Shown here piece by piece: positions 17,654-25,202 of a DNA stretch of 64,000 bases; within the stretch, counting starts at the first letter, position 1, and each line of letters opens with the position of its first letter. A program made the translations under genes and the position numbers. This DNA comes from Methylocapsa sp. S129 (GTDB taxonomy: Bacteria > Pseudomonadota > Alphaproteobacteria > Rhizobiales > Beijerinckiaceae): the NCBI RefSeq assembly GCF_009765995.1, contig NZ_LMUI01000059.1, positions 273,048-337,047 of the forward strand, written 5' to 3'. Under the pieces are notes generated by a model. The model saw nothing but the letters and a program-made list of their open reading frames with translations. It was not told the origin of the DNA and made no database searches.

Positions 17654-18154
17654 CTATCCCGCCCGCCCCATCTTCTCGAACCGCTTCGCCACGCGATCGC
17701 GCTTCAGCTTCGACAGCCGCTGTATCCAGAACATGCCGTCGAGCTGGTCGATTTCGTGTTGCAAGCAAACCGCCAGCAAGCCGTCGGCCTCCTCGACGCG
17801 CGTCGCGCCGGTCAGGTCCTGATAGCGCAGGCGCACGCGCGCCGGCCGTTCGATCGTCTCGATGACGCCCGGCATCGAGACGCTGCCCTCTTCGTGGCGG
17901 GCGCGCTCGGCGGAAGCCCATTCGATGCACGGATTCGCATAAATCCGAGCGCCGTCGGCGGCGGAAAGTTCGATCACGACGAGCCGCAGCAGAACGCCGA
18001 TATGGGGCGCCGTAATGCCGATCCCCGGCGCGGCGCGCATCGCGGCGAGGAGTTCGTCCGCCAAGGCGGCGAGCGTCTCGTCGAAGGCGACGATCGGCGC
18101 GGCCGCCAACCGCAGCCGGGGATCGGGAAACCGCAGGATCGCGCGGATGGTCAC
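17654..18154 (-). CDS. Peptide deformylase-like protein with altered metal-site residues
   Basis: A 166-residue protein of the peptide deformylase fold, starting at GTG 18154. All three family motifs can be placed but are changed. Motif 1 is 'GIGITAPHIG' instead of GxGxAAxQ. Motif 2 is 'EEGSVSMPG', with Ser where the metal-binding Cys of EGCLS should be. Motif 3 is 'QHEIDQLDG', with Gln replacing the second His of HExDH. The catalytic Glu remains. With two of three metal ligands lost it is unlikely to deformylate normally; a true def gene should be elsewhere. Its 3' end faces the SDR gene. Confidence 0.75.
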   Translation of the reverse strand: MTIRAILRFPDPRLRLAAAPIVAFDETLAALADELLAAMRAAPGIGITAPHIGVLLRLVVIELSAADGARIYANPCIEWASAERARHEEGSVSMPGVIETIERPARVRLRYQDLTGATRVEEADGLLAVCLQHEIDQLDGMFWIQRLSKLKRDRVAKRFEKMGRAG

Positions 18155-18164
18155 GCGCCTCGCC

Positions 18165-18629
18165 CTAGAGATCCTGGCAGACGTCGACCCATTGCGCGCC
18201 GACGAGGTCGGCGAGGCGCAGCGCATCGATGCGCAAGGCGGCGTTCACCGCGCCCGCCGCAGGCACGACCTCGCCAAGATCCCGCAACGAGGAATCGCAA
18301 TAGATCGGCAGCGGCCGCGCCAGGCCGAACGGACAGACGCCGCCGACGGGATGACCAGTGATATCGGCCACCTCGACCGCGTCAAGCATGCGCGGCTTGG
18401 CGCCGAAGGCCGCCTTGAATTTCCGGTTGTCGAGCCGCGCATCGCCCGCCACGACGATCAGCGCAACCTGCTCGCCGATCCGCAGCGACAGCGTCTTGGC
18501 GATCTGGCGCGGCGCGACGCCATGCGCCGCTGCCGCCTGCGCGACCGTCGCGGTGCTCGCATCGCTTTCAATGATGTGAAGGTCGGGCGCATTCTGCACG
18601 AGAAAGGCGCGGACGGACTCAAGGCTCAT
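18165..18629 (-). CDS. YbaK/ProX-type aminoacyl-tRNA editing domain protein
   Basis: A free-standing editing domain of about 154 residues, likely a trans-editing deacylase of mischarged tRNA. Typical blocks are 'QIAKTLSLRIGEQVALIVVA', 'LDNRKFKAAFGAKPRML', 'VTGHPVGGVCPFGL' (here 'ITGHPVGGVCPFGL') and 'PIYCDSSLRDL'. The ATG at 18629 is chosen because upstream codons lie in a repeat-rich intergenic region. It lies 10 bp upstream of the deformylase-like gene, so the two may be co-transcribed. Confidence 0.85.
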   Translation of the reverse strand: MSLESVRAFLVQNAPDLHIIESDASTATVAQAAAAHGVAPRQIAKTLSLRIGEQVALIVVAGDARLDNRKFKAAFGAKPRMLDAVEVADITGHPVGGVCPFGLARPLPIYCDSSLRDLGEVVPAAGAVNAALRIDALRLADLVGAQWVDVCQDL

Positions 18630-18732
18630 GTTGGGGGATCGCTCGGTTTGATGCTGAGTTCTCGGCGGGACGCACGGAGCGCGCAGAAATATAGCACCTT
18701 CTATGGGTCCGCTTATACCGACGCTCCGCCCC

Positions 18733-18815
18733 ACCCCTAACCCCTCCCCGTTGCACGGGGAAATCTTGGCGCCTCCCCTCCCCGCATTTGCGGGGAGGGG
18801 CTGGGGGTGGGGGGA
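18733..18815. repeat. REP-like intergenic palindromic element
   Basis: Two inverted-repeat units rich in CCCCTCCCCG occur in tandem: CCCCGTTGCACGGGG near 18748-18762, and a larger stem CCCCTCCCCGCA...TGCGGGGAGGGG near 18776-18800. This is the look of REP/BIME-type extragenic repeats common in GC-rich proteobacteria. It lies between the glnE and YbaK-type genes. Confidence 0.6.
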
Positions 18816-18829
18816 TTCACAAGACTCGA

Positions 18830-21766
18830 TCATCGCCGCTTCCCCGTCCCCAACACGTCGCGAAAAACCTCCCGCGCCTTCTCGCGCGCCTCGACGATCG
18901 CGCCCGCCAGCGCGTCGAAATCGGGCAATGCGGCGGCGGCGGCGATGCGGCGTTTGACGCCGCCGGCGGCCAAGGCCGGATCGAACGGCCCATCGACGGC
19001 GAGGCGCATGATCTGCGTCGTGTCGGTGAACAGGCGATGCGCATTCGTCAGGGCTTCGGCCTGCGCGGGCGTCAGCAAGCCTGCCGCGCCGGCTTTCACG
19101 AGGACGGCGCGCGTCGAGACGTCGCGAATCGCGGGCCGGTCATACGCGCAGGCCAGCACAAGAAATTGCGCGATGAATTCGATGTCGAGCAGTCCGCCCG
19201 AAACGAGCTTCAAATCCCAGGGGTCGGCATCGCCCTTCTCCCGCGCGATCAGCGCGCGCATGTCGCGCACGTCCTTGGCGAGAGCGGCGCGGGCGCGCCT
19301 CGCGCAGAGTGTCGCGGCGATCGCGCCCTCGATCTCCCCGGCCAATTCCGCGTCCCCAGCGATCACACGGGCGCGCGTCAGCGCCATATGCTCCCACGTC
19401 TCCGCCCCGTCGCGCTGATATTGCACGAAGCCGGCGAATTGCGTCGCCACCGGCCCCTTGCGTCCCGAGGGACGTAGGCGCAAATCGACCTCATAAAGCC
19501 GCCCGGCCTTGGTCGGGGCCGTCAGCGCGGCGAGCAAGCGCTGCGTCAGGCGCGAATAATATTGCCCCGCGCCGAGCCGGCGCGGCCCGTCCGACTCGCC
19601 GTCTTCCGCAAAATCATAGATCAGGATCAGGTCGAGGTCCGAGGCGGCGGTCATCTCGCGCGAGCCGAGCTTGCCCAGCGCGAGCACCGCGACGCGACCG
19701 CCCGGCAAATGGCCATATTCAAGTGCGAAAGCGGCCATGACATGGGTGAGAAGCACGCCCGTTATCCCCTGAGCGAGCGCGCTATAGGCGCGCCCCGTCT
19801 GATCAGGATCGAGCACGCCGGAAAGCAGCCGGACGCCGATCAGAAACATTTCCTCGGCGGCGAAATCGCGCGCCCGGTCCAGCACGCCCTCGATCGTCGC
19901 CGCGCTGGCGACATAGGCGGCGATGCGGCGCGCAACCAAGGATTCATCCAGGCCTTCGGCGATCAGCGTCGCGCGCGCCGGATCGATCGCGCCATCGAGC
20001 ACATGCGGGCGCGTGGCGATGACATTGGCGAGGCGAGGCGCGCTGCCCAGGATGTCGCCGAACAATTCGCGCAACTCGGCGTTGGAGCGCAGGATCGAGA
20101 ATAATTCCACCGCCGCCGTCATCCGGCCGAGCGCGGCGTCAAGCGCCGCCAGCGCGGCGTCGGGATCGCCCGATCGCGAAAAGGCGTCGAGCAAGGCGGG
20201 CGTCAGCTCGGTCAGCACTTCGCGCGCACGCGCGCCGCGAACGGCGAGCCGGCGCCCGAAATGCCAGCCGCGGATCGTCTCGGCGGCTTGCTCGGGTCTT
20301 CGAAAACCAAGGCGCTGCAAAGTCGTCAGCGTCTCGGGATCGTCGACGACGCCGGTGAAGACCAAGCTGCCGGCGCTCACATCGAGGCCCGGCGCATGTT
20401 CGAACAGGCGCGCATAATGGGTCTCGACGTCGCGCAAATGCTTGACGACGTCGTCGCTGAAACGACTGAGGCTGTTATAGCCGCAGAATTTGGCGAAACG
20501 CGTCAGTTCGAGCGCTTCGAACGGCAGGCGCTGCGTCTGTTCGTCGGCGACCATTTGCAGCCGATGTTCGACGCGCCGAAGGAATTCATAAGCCTCCGAC
20601 AATTCCTTCACCGCCTCCGCGCTCACCCAACCGTCGGCGTGCAATTCAGCGAGCATGTCGAGCGTGCGAGCGCCGCGCATGCGCTGCCGGCGCCCGCCAA
20701 AAATGAGCTGCTGCGTCTGCACGAAGAATTCCACTTCGCGAATGCCGCCGCGCCCGAGCTTGATGTCATGGCCAGGCACGGTCACCTGCTCATGCCCGCG
20801 GAAAGCATGGATCTGGCGCTTCATCGCGTGAATGTCGGCGATCGCGGCATAGTCGAAATATTTGCGCCAGATGAACGGCGACAATTCCCGCAGGAAGCGC
20901 TCGCCGATCGCCTTGTCGCCCGCGACCGGCCGCGCCTTGATCATCGCCGCGCGCTCCCAGTTCTGGCCGAGCGTCTCATAGTAGGAATAGGCGCTGGGAA
21001 TCGAGAGCGCGACCGCCGTAGCGGCGGGATCTGGTCGCAGACGCAGGTCGACGCGCAGCACATAACCCTCGCCCGTTCGCTCTTGCAGAAGGCGCGCCAG
21101 CGCTTTGGTGACGCGCACGAACAGCGGCCCCGGTTCGACGCCTTCGGGGATGGCGCGCGCCTGCGGATCGAACAGCACGATCAGATCGACGTCGCTCGAA
21201 TAGTTCAATTCGCGGGCGCCATGCTTGCCCAACGCGAGCACCACGAGCCCCGAGCCGCGCTCGGGATCGGCCTCATCCGCATCGATGGCGAGCCGGGCCG
21301 CGGCGGCGTTCTCGCGCAGCAGAAAACGTAACGCACAGGATACGGCGGCATCGGCGAAGCGCGACAGCGCCTCCGTCACCTCCACAAGATCCCACACGCC
21401 GCCGATATCGGCGAGCGCGATCAGCAGCGCCGATTCGCGCTTGGCCAGACGCAGCGCGCGCATGAGATCGCCTTCGCTTTCGTCGCGCCGCCCGGCCATA
21501 TCAGCGACGAGACGATCAAGCGAAAGCTGCGGCGGCGCGCCAAGCAGACGTGCGAGCCGCGCGGGATCTTCCGTGACAAGGCCCCACAGATAGGGCGAGT
21601 GATCGGCGAGACCCAAAGCGAGATCGCGCAGCAGCGCCCGGGCGAGAAATTCAGCGAGCGGCGCGGCGCCCGCCTCCCGCATGAGGCTGGCGAGGCGACG
21701 CTTGGCCGTCGCAGGACTCGACAGACGCGGCGACGCGCGGATCAGGTCGGCGAGAACGCCGCTCAT
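18830..21766 (-). CDS. glnE: Bifunctional glutamine synthetase adenylyltransferase/deadenylylase
   Basis: Regulates glutamine synthetase by attaching or removing AMP in response to PII proteins. At 978 residues it has the full two-headed GlnE layout. The first nucleotidyltransferase domain carries 'ELNYSSDVDLIVLFDP' near residue 185; the second carries 'MTAASDLDLILIYDFA' near residue 710. 'GRGGIREVEFFVQTQQLIFG' is the typical post-domain block. The ATG at 21766 overlaps the stop of the histidine kinase (ATGA), the kinase-glnE pairing seen in several Hyphomicrobiales. Confidence 0.95.
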   Translation of the reverse strand: MSGVLADLIRASPRLSSPATAKRRLASLMREAGAAPLAEFLARALLRDLALGLADHSPYLWGLVTEDPARLARLLGAPPQLSLDRLVADMAGRRDESEGDLMRALRLAKRESALLIALADIGGVWDLVEVTEALSRFADAAVSCALRFLLRENAAAARLAIDADEADPERGSGLVVLALGKHGARELNYSSDVDLIVLFDPQARAIPEGVEPGPLFVRVTKALARLLQERTGEGYVLRVDLRLRPDPAATAVALSIPSAYSYYETLGQNWERAAMIKARPVAGDKAIGERFLRELSPFIWRKYFDYAAIADIHAMKRQIHAFRGHEQVTVPGHDIKLGRGGIREVEFFVQTQQLIFGGRRQRMRGARTLDMLAELHADGWVSAEAVKELSEAYEFLRRVEHRLQMVADEQTQRLPFEALELTRFAKFCGYNSLSRFSDDVVKHLRDVETHYARLFEHAPGLDVSAGSLVFTGVVDDPETLTTLQRLGFRRPEQAAETIRGWHFGRRLAVRGARAREVLTELTPALLDAFSRSGDPDAALAALDAALGRMTAAVELFSILRSNAELRELFGDILGSAPRLANVIATRPHVLDGAIDPARATLIAEGLDESLVARRIAAYVASAATIEGVLDRARDFAAEEMFLIGVRLLSGVLDPDQTGRAYSALAQGITGVLLTHVMAAFALEYGHLPGGRVAVLALGKLGSREMTAASDLDLILIYDFAEDGESDGPRRLGAGQYYSRLTQRLLAALTAPTKAGRLYEVDLRLRPSGRKGPVATQFAGFVQYQRDGAETWEHMALTRARVIAGDAELAGEIEGAIAATLCARRARAALAKDVRDMRALIAREKGDADPWDLKLVSGGLLDIEFIAQFLVLACAYDRPAIRDVSTRAVLVKAGAAGLLTPAQAEALTNAHRLFTDTTQIMRLAVDGPFDPALAAGGVKRRIAAAAALPDFDALAGAIVEAREKAREVFRDVLGTGKRR

Positions 21767-23265
21767 CGCGGCGGCTCCAGTCTCGCCATCGCAGGTTCGG
21801 GAAGAGCGCGGGGACGCACCGGCAAGGCGAGGATGAAGCGCAGACCCGGCGCATTGTCTTCCAGCCGCACGGCGCCGCCATGCATGCGCGCGACCGCCGC
21901 CGCCAGCGACAGGCCAAGGCCCGAGCCGGGCCGCGAACGGGCGCCCTCGAGCCGAACGAACCGGCCGAGCACGCGCGTGCGGTCCGCCGCCGCGATTCCC
22001 GGTCCATGGTCGGCGACGGCAAGCTCAACCTCAGCGCCGACGCGATGGACGCTGAGAGTCACATCCGTTGGCGAAGCGGGCGCCGCGTCGGGCCTGCTGG
22101 GCCCCTCCCCGACCTCAGAAGCGGGGCCCGGAAGAGAAGGCAGGGCGTGCGGCAGCGCCGGCGCACCGTATTTCAAGGCGTTGTCGAGTAGATTGGCAAT
22201 GGTCTGGCCGATCAGTTCGCGGTTTCCCACGACCGTCAGCCCCGGCTCGACATCGATGCGCAACGCGACGCCCGCTTCCTCGGCGAAAGGCTCGTAAAGC
22301 TCTGCAATGCCGCGCGCCGCCTGGCCGATATCGAATTCGCTCATCCCGGCGCGTTCTGTGCCCGCCTCCGCCCGCGCGATCATTAGCAGCGCGTTGAACA
22401 CTTTGATGAGCCCGTCGGATTCCTCGATCGTCCTCTCGAGTGCGGCGCGATAGTCGGATTTGTCGCCTTCGCGACGAAGCGCCGCTTCGGCGTGGTTGCG
22501 CAACCTCGTCAGCGGGGTGCGCAGATCATGGGCGATATTGTCGGAAACTTCGCGCAGGCCCGCCATCAATTCGTCGATGCGGCCGAGCATTTCATTGAGA
22601 TTGAGCGCAAGCCGGTCGAGTTCATCGCCCGAACCGATGACGGCGAGCCGCTGGCTCATATCGCCCGCCATGATCGCCCGCGCCGATGTGCTCATCGCGT
22701 CGATGCGATGCAGCACCCGGCGCGCAACGAACAGGCCGCCGAGGCCGCCGAGCGCCGTCAGAAAGATCAGCGAGGTCGCCAAGGCGCGAACCATGACGGC
22801 GCCGATGCGGGCGCGATCGCGCAAGTCATGACCGACCAGCAGCCGGAAGCCGCCAGGCAAAAGAAAGATTTTCGCCAAAGCGCGCCGATCGGCCGTCGGC
22901 TGGTCAACCGTTTCATAAGGCGTCTCGACAAATCCCGGCCGGTCCAGCACGCCTTGCGGCAATCGCGCGACATTGCCCGCCAGCGGCTGGCCGGCAAAAT
23001 TGGTCAAGAGATAGACCGAAGATCCCGGCTCGCGCGAGCGCCCATCGATGATAATGCCGAGTTGCCGGATGCCGCCCTGTGCATATTGCTCGGACAGGCC
23101 GGCGGCTTCCGCATCAATCGTGCTCGCCGTCTCCTGGTCGACCAATTCCTGCACCTGCCAGGCGACAACGCTGAGCACCAGTCCGGCGCCGATCGCGCTG
23201 AGGACGAGAAAGGCCAGCGACAGCTTGAAAGCGGTCGTGCGGAAAAGCTTACCGAGCGCTGTCAC
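21763..23265 (-). CDS. HAMP sensor histidine kinase without adjacent response regulator
   Basis: A 500-residue membrane sensor kinase starting at GTG 23265. It has TM1 near residues 13-32, a periplasmic loop, TM2 near residues 160-180, then HAMP ('RIDAMSTSARAIMAGDMSQR'). HisKA follows with the phospho-acceptor His in 'DNIAHDLRTPLTRLRNHAEA', then HATPase_c with 'LLDNALKYG', 'DHGPGI' and 'GSGLGLSLAAAVARM'. It is coupled to glnE by ATGA. Such kinases normally follow an OmpR-type regulator gene; here the upstream side holds only IS debris. Confidence 0.9.
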   Translation of the reverse strand: MTALGKLFRTTAFKLSLAFLVLSAIGAGLVLSVVAWQVQELVDQETASTIDAEAAGLSEQYAQGGIRQLGIIIDGRSREPGSSVYLLTNFAGQPLAGNVARLPQGVLDRPGFVETPYETVDQPTADRRALAKIFLLPGGFRLLVGHDLRDRARIGAVMVRALATSLIFLTALGGLGGLFVARRVLHRIDAMSTSARAIMAGDMSQRLAVIGSGDELDRLALNLNEMLGRIDELMAGLREVSDNIAHDLRTPLTRLRNHAEAALRREGDKSDYRAALERTIEESDGLIKVFNALLMIARAEAGTERAGMSEFDIGQAARGIAELYEPFAEEAGVALRIDVEPGLTVVGNRELIGQTIANLLDNALKYGAPALPHALPSLPGPASEVGEGPSRPDAAPASPTDVTLSVHRVGAEVELAVADHGPGIAAADRTRVLGRFVRLEGARSRPGSGLGLSLAAAVARMHGGAVRLEDNAPGLRFILALPVRPRALPEPAMARLEPPR

Positions 23266-23363
23266 GAATCATATACCGTGACGGCAACCAGGACCGCGGT
23301 CAGATCCCCCGCGATCGCGTGTCCAAGGGCCAGAGTCGCAGGCTCACGATTTGACGCCGCCAT
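23262..23363 (-). CDS. Possible 33-residue leader ORF before the kinase
   Basis: ATG at 23363 opens 'MAASNREPATLALGHAIAGD' and 13 more residues; its TGA overlaps the kinase GTG start (GTGA). The peptide is mildly hydrophobic at its C-terminus. It may be a coupled leader or the tail of a lost upstream gene; no homology is recognised. Confidence 0.25.
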   Translation of the reverse strand: MAASNREPATLALGHAIAGDLTAVLVAVTVYDS

Positions 23364-23739
23364 TCTCCGTTCCTCACCACCCACCGCCGCATCTAGTGAC
23401 TATCGATCACTATAGCCAGACATGACGCGCTTGCGAGCCCTATCTCCCGAAAAAGCCCCTGATCGGAGATTGGCGTTGAGGTGGTTGGCCCACTGGGCCT
23501 TCATTCTGGGGTTGGAGACGAATTGCGACGACCCAAAGCGGCGGCGATAGATCCGCTGCGACAACGCGACGCGCCGCCAGTCTGAACCTCGTTCCGTGCA
23601 CAACATTATGCGAATCGCAGGTGCGGCCCGAGCGTCTTCGGCCGCCGGGCCATATACCTTCGAATGCGAGCCGCTCACCTATGGATCCGTTAGCTCATCC
23701 GCGGAATGCGCAGCACGACGAAACGGAGTGAGGTGGAAG

Positions 23740-23936
23740 GCCTACCTCGTCTCACGCCGAGAGCGAAAGAAGTCGAGATGCTGTTCGCCCACCGTAAATG
23801 CATCCTTGGGCTCGACCGCCTGCGACTGCGAGGTCCCTGCGGCGCCCGCGACGAGTTCCCCCTCGCCTCCATCGCCCAGAACCTGCAGAAACTGGTCAAG
23901 CTGATCCCCGTCGAAGCGTCAATCATGGCGGGGTGA
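23740..23936 (+). pseudogene. IS1182-like transposase C-terminal remnant
   Basis: Two frames together give the end of an IS1182-type DDE transposase: 'AYLVSRRERKK' in one frame (from 23740), then 'VEMLFAHRKCILGLDRLRLR' and 'GARDEFPLASIAQNLQKL' in another, joined across a frameshift near 23768-23775. No N-terminal two thirds and no terminal repeats are visible. It marks past transposition next to the truncated LysR and permease genes. Confidence 0.65.
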
Positions 23937-23999
23937 GGCGCAGAGAGCTTCATCGACCGCGACAAAGGCCATCAATGCAATACGCCGAACTGACCAATG

Positions 24000-24019
24000 A
24001 TAGTGTTTTTCAACACTAT
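24000..24019. terminator. Hairpin at the end of the LysR remnant
   Basis: ATAGTGTT-TTTC-AACACTAT is a perfect 8-bp stem with a 4-base loop. It overlaps the 3' end of the leftward LysR remnant (stop at 24016-24018). It could be an old transcription terminator or an IS-end fragment. Confidence 0.35.
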
Positions 24020-24502
24020 TGACCGATTGATGGCACTGCATGCTTTAGGAGAGTCGATTGCGGAATGAGCTCATTGACCGTCTCCTTGACAGTCTCCACG
24101 AATTCCCTTGCGACGATCGAGAGCGGTCGATTGGGCGGAAACGCGATCCTTGGGCGCAGTTGAACAGCCGGCTTGATGGGGAATGATCATCAGTGACGGA
24201 AACATGTCCGACAGCAACAGAAATGGGTCGATCAGGCTAAGGCCAGCCCCGATCGCAGCAAGCGTACACGCGACGAGCGCTTGATTGGTCGTGATCGAAA
24301 TATTGATCGGCGCATCCAACTGCCTGAGCCGTTCCCGCAACAGGAAGCCAATGACGGTCGTTTCCGCAAAGGTGATCAGAACCTCGCCGCGCAAGTCTTC
24401 CGGCTCGATCGCGACATAGCCAGCGAGACGGTGGTTGCGGGGAACGACGCACCCGATATCGGCCACGCAAAGCTCATGGAAGGCGAGATACCCCTCACCG
24501 AG
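24016..24502 (-). pseudogene. LysR-family regulator, C-terminal fragment with frameshift
   Basis: The effector-domain half of a LysR regulator: 'LGEGYLAFHELCVADIGCVV' followed by 'ALVACTLAAIGAGLSLIDPF'. The N-terminal HTH half is missing: similarity stops at about 24502, where an oppositely oriented permease fragment begins. A second lesion is a frameshift at the G-run 24178-24181; past it the frame 'RPRIAFPPNRPLSIVAREF' continues a normal LysR tail. It is certainly non-functional as a DNA-binding regulator. Confidence 0.75.
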
Positions 24503-24512
24503 CGCCCGAGCC

Positions 24513-25202
24513 GTTCGGGGAATGGTCGGCGAATTTTCTGCTCGGCACGGACCAACTAGGCCGCGACATGCTGAGCCGACTTATCTATGGCGCGCGCAAT
24601 TCGCTGGGGATCGCCCTCGTGACCACCATCGCCGCATTTATCCTCGGCGGGGTGCTCGGAATATTCGCGGCCCTGTCGCGGGGCTGGGTCGATCATCTCC
24701 TGTCACGGGCCATCGGCATACTGATGGCTATCCCGCAACTGATCTTCGCCCTCGTCCTCCTGGCGATCTTTGGGGCGTCGATCCCAAATCTCATCATGAT
24801 CATTACGGTTCTGGACGCGACGCGTGTGTTTCGCCTCTCGCGCGCCGTCGCCATGAACGTGGTCGTCTTGGAATATGTCGAAGCCGCGCAACTGCGCGGC
24901 GAACGACAATGGTGGATCCTCTGCCACGAGGTGCTGCCGAATATTCTTCCGACACTGGTCGCCGAATTTGGGCTGAGGTTCTGCTTTGTCTTTCCGATTT
25001 CGGCCCTGTCGTTTCTGGGCGTCGGCATCCAGCCGCCGACCGCAGACTGGGGCTCAATGGTCCGGGAAAACGCAACACTGATCACCTATGGAGACATTAC
25101 CCCCTACTTCCGGCCGCCGCCATCGCAGTTTTGACGATCAGCGTCAATGTGGTGGTCGACTGGTATCTCCATGTCATAAGTGGACTTCGCGATGAGGCGT
25201 GA
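24513..25202 (+). pseudogene. OppC/DppC-type peptide ABC permease, truncated and frameshifted
   Basis: Fragment of a DppC-type permease. It begins abruptly at 'FGEWSANFLLGTDQLGRDML', the block normally about 90 residues into the protein, so the first membrane helix is lost. The body 'PISALSFLGVGIQPPTADWG' is well conserved. At a run of five C (25100-25104) the frame breaks; one extra C restores 'LLPAAAIAVLTISVNVVVDW' and the expected C-terminus, which ends just past the ATPase start. It would have partnered the downstream ATPase. No DppB or binding-protein gene is present. Confidence 0.8.

Noticed and set aside
18733-18815. Tandem GC-rich repeats considered as a CRISPR array
   Set aside because: There are only two dissimilar palindromic units with no regular spacers; a REP-like element explains them better.
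20261-21331. A 356-codon plus-strand ORF over glnE
   Set aside because: It is antisense to well-conserved glnE and its low-complexity, Arg-rich composition shows no domain.
23400-23678. A 92-codon minus-strand ORF upstream of the kinase considered as the missing response regulator
   Set aside because: It has no receiver-domain acidic pocket, no Lys motif and no winged-helix pattern; it appears to be non-coding debris.
24016-24502. The LysR fragment considered as a short functional regulator
   Set aside because: It lacks the DNA-binding domain and has a frameshift near its C-terminus.
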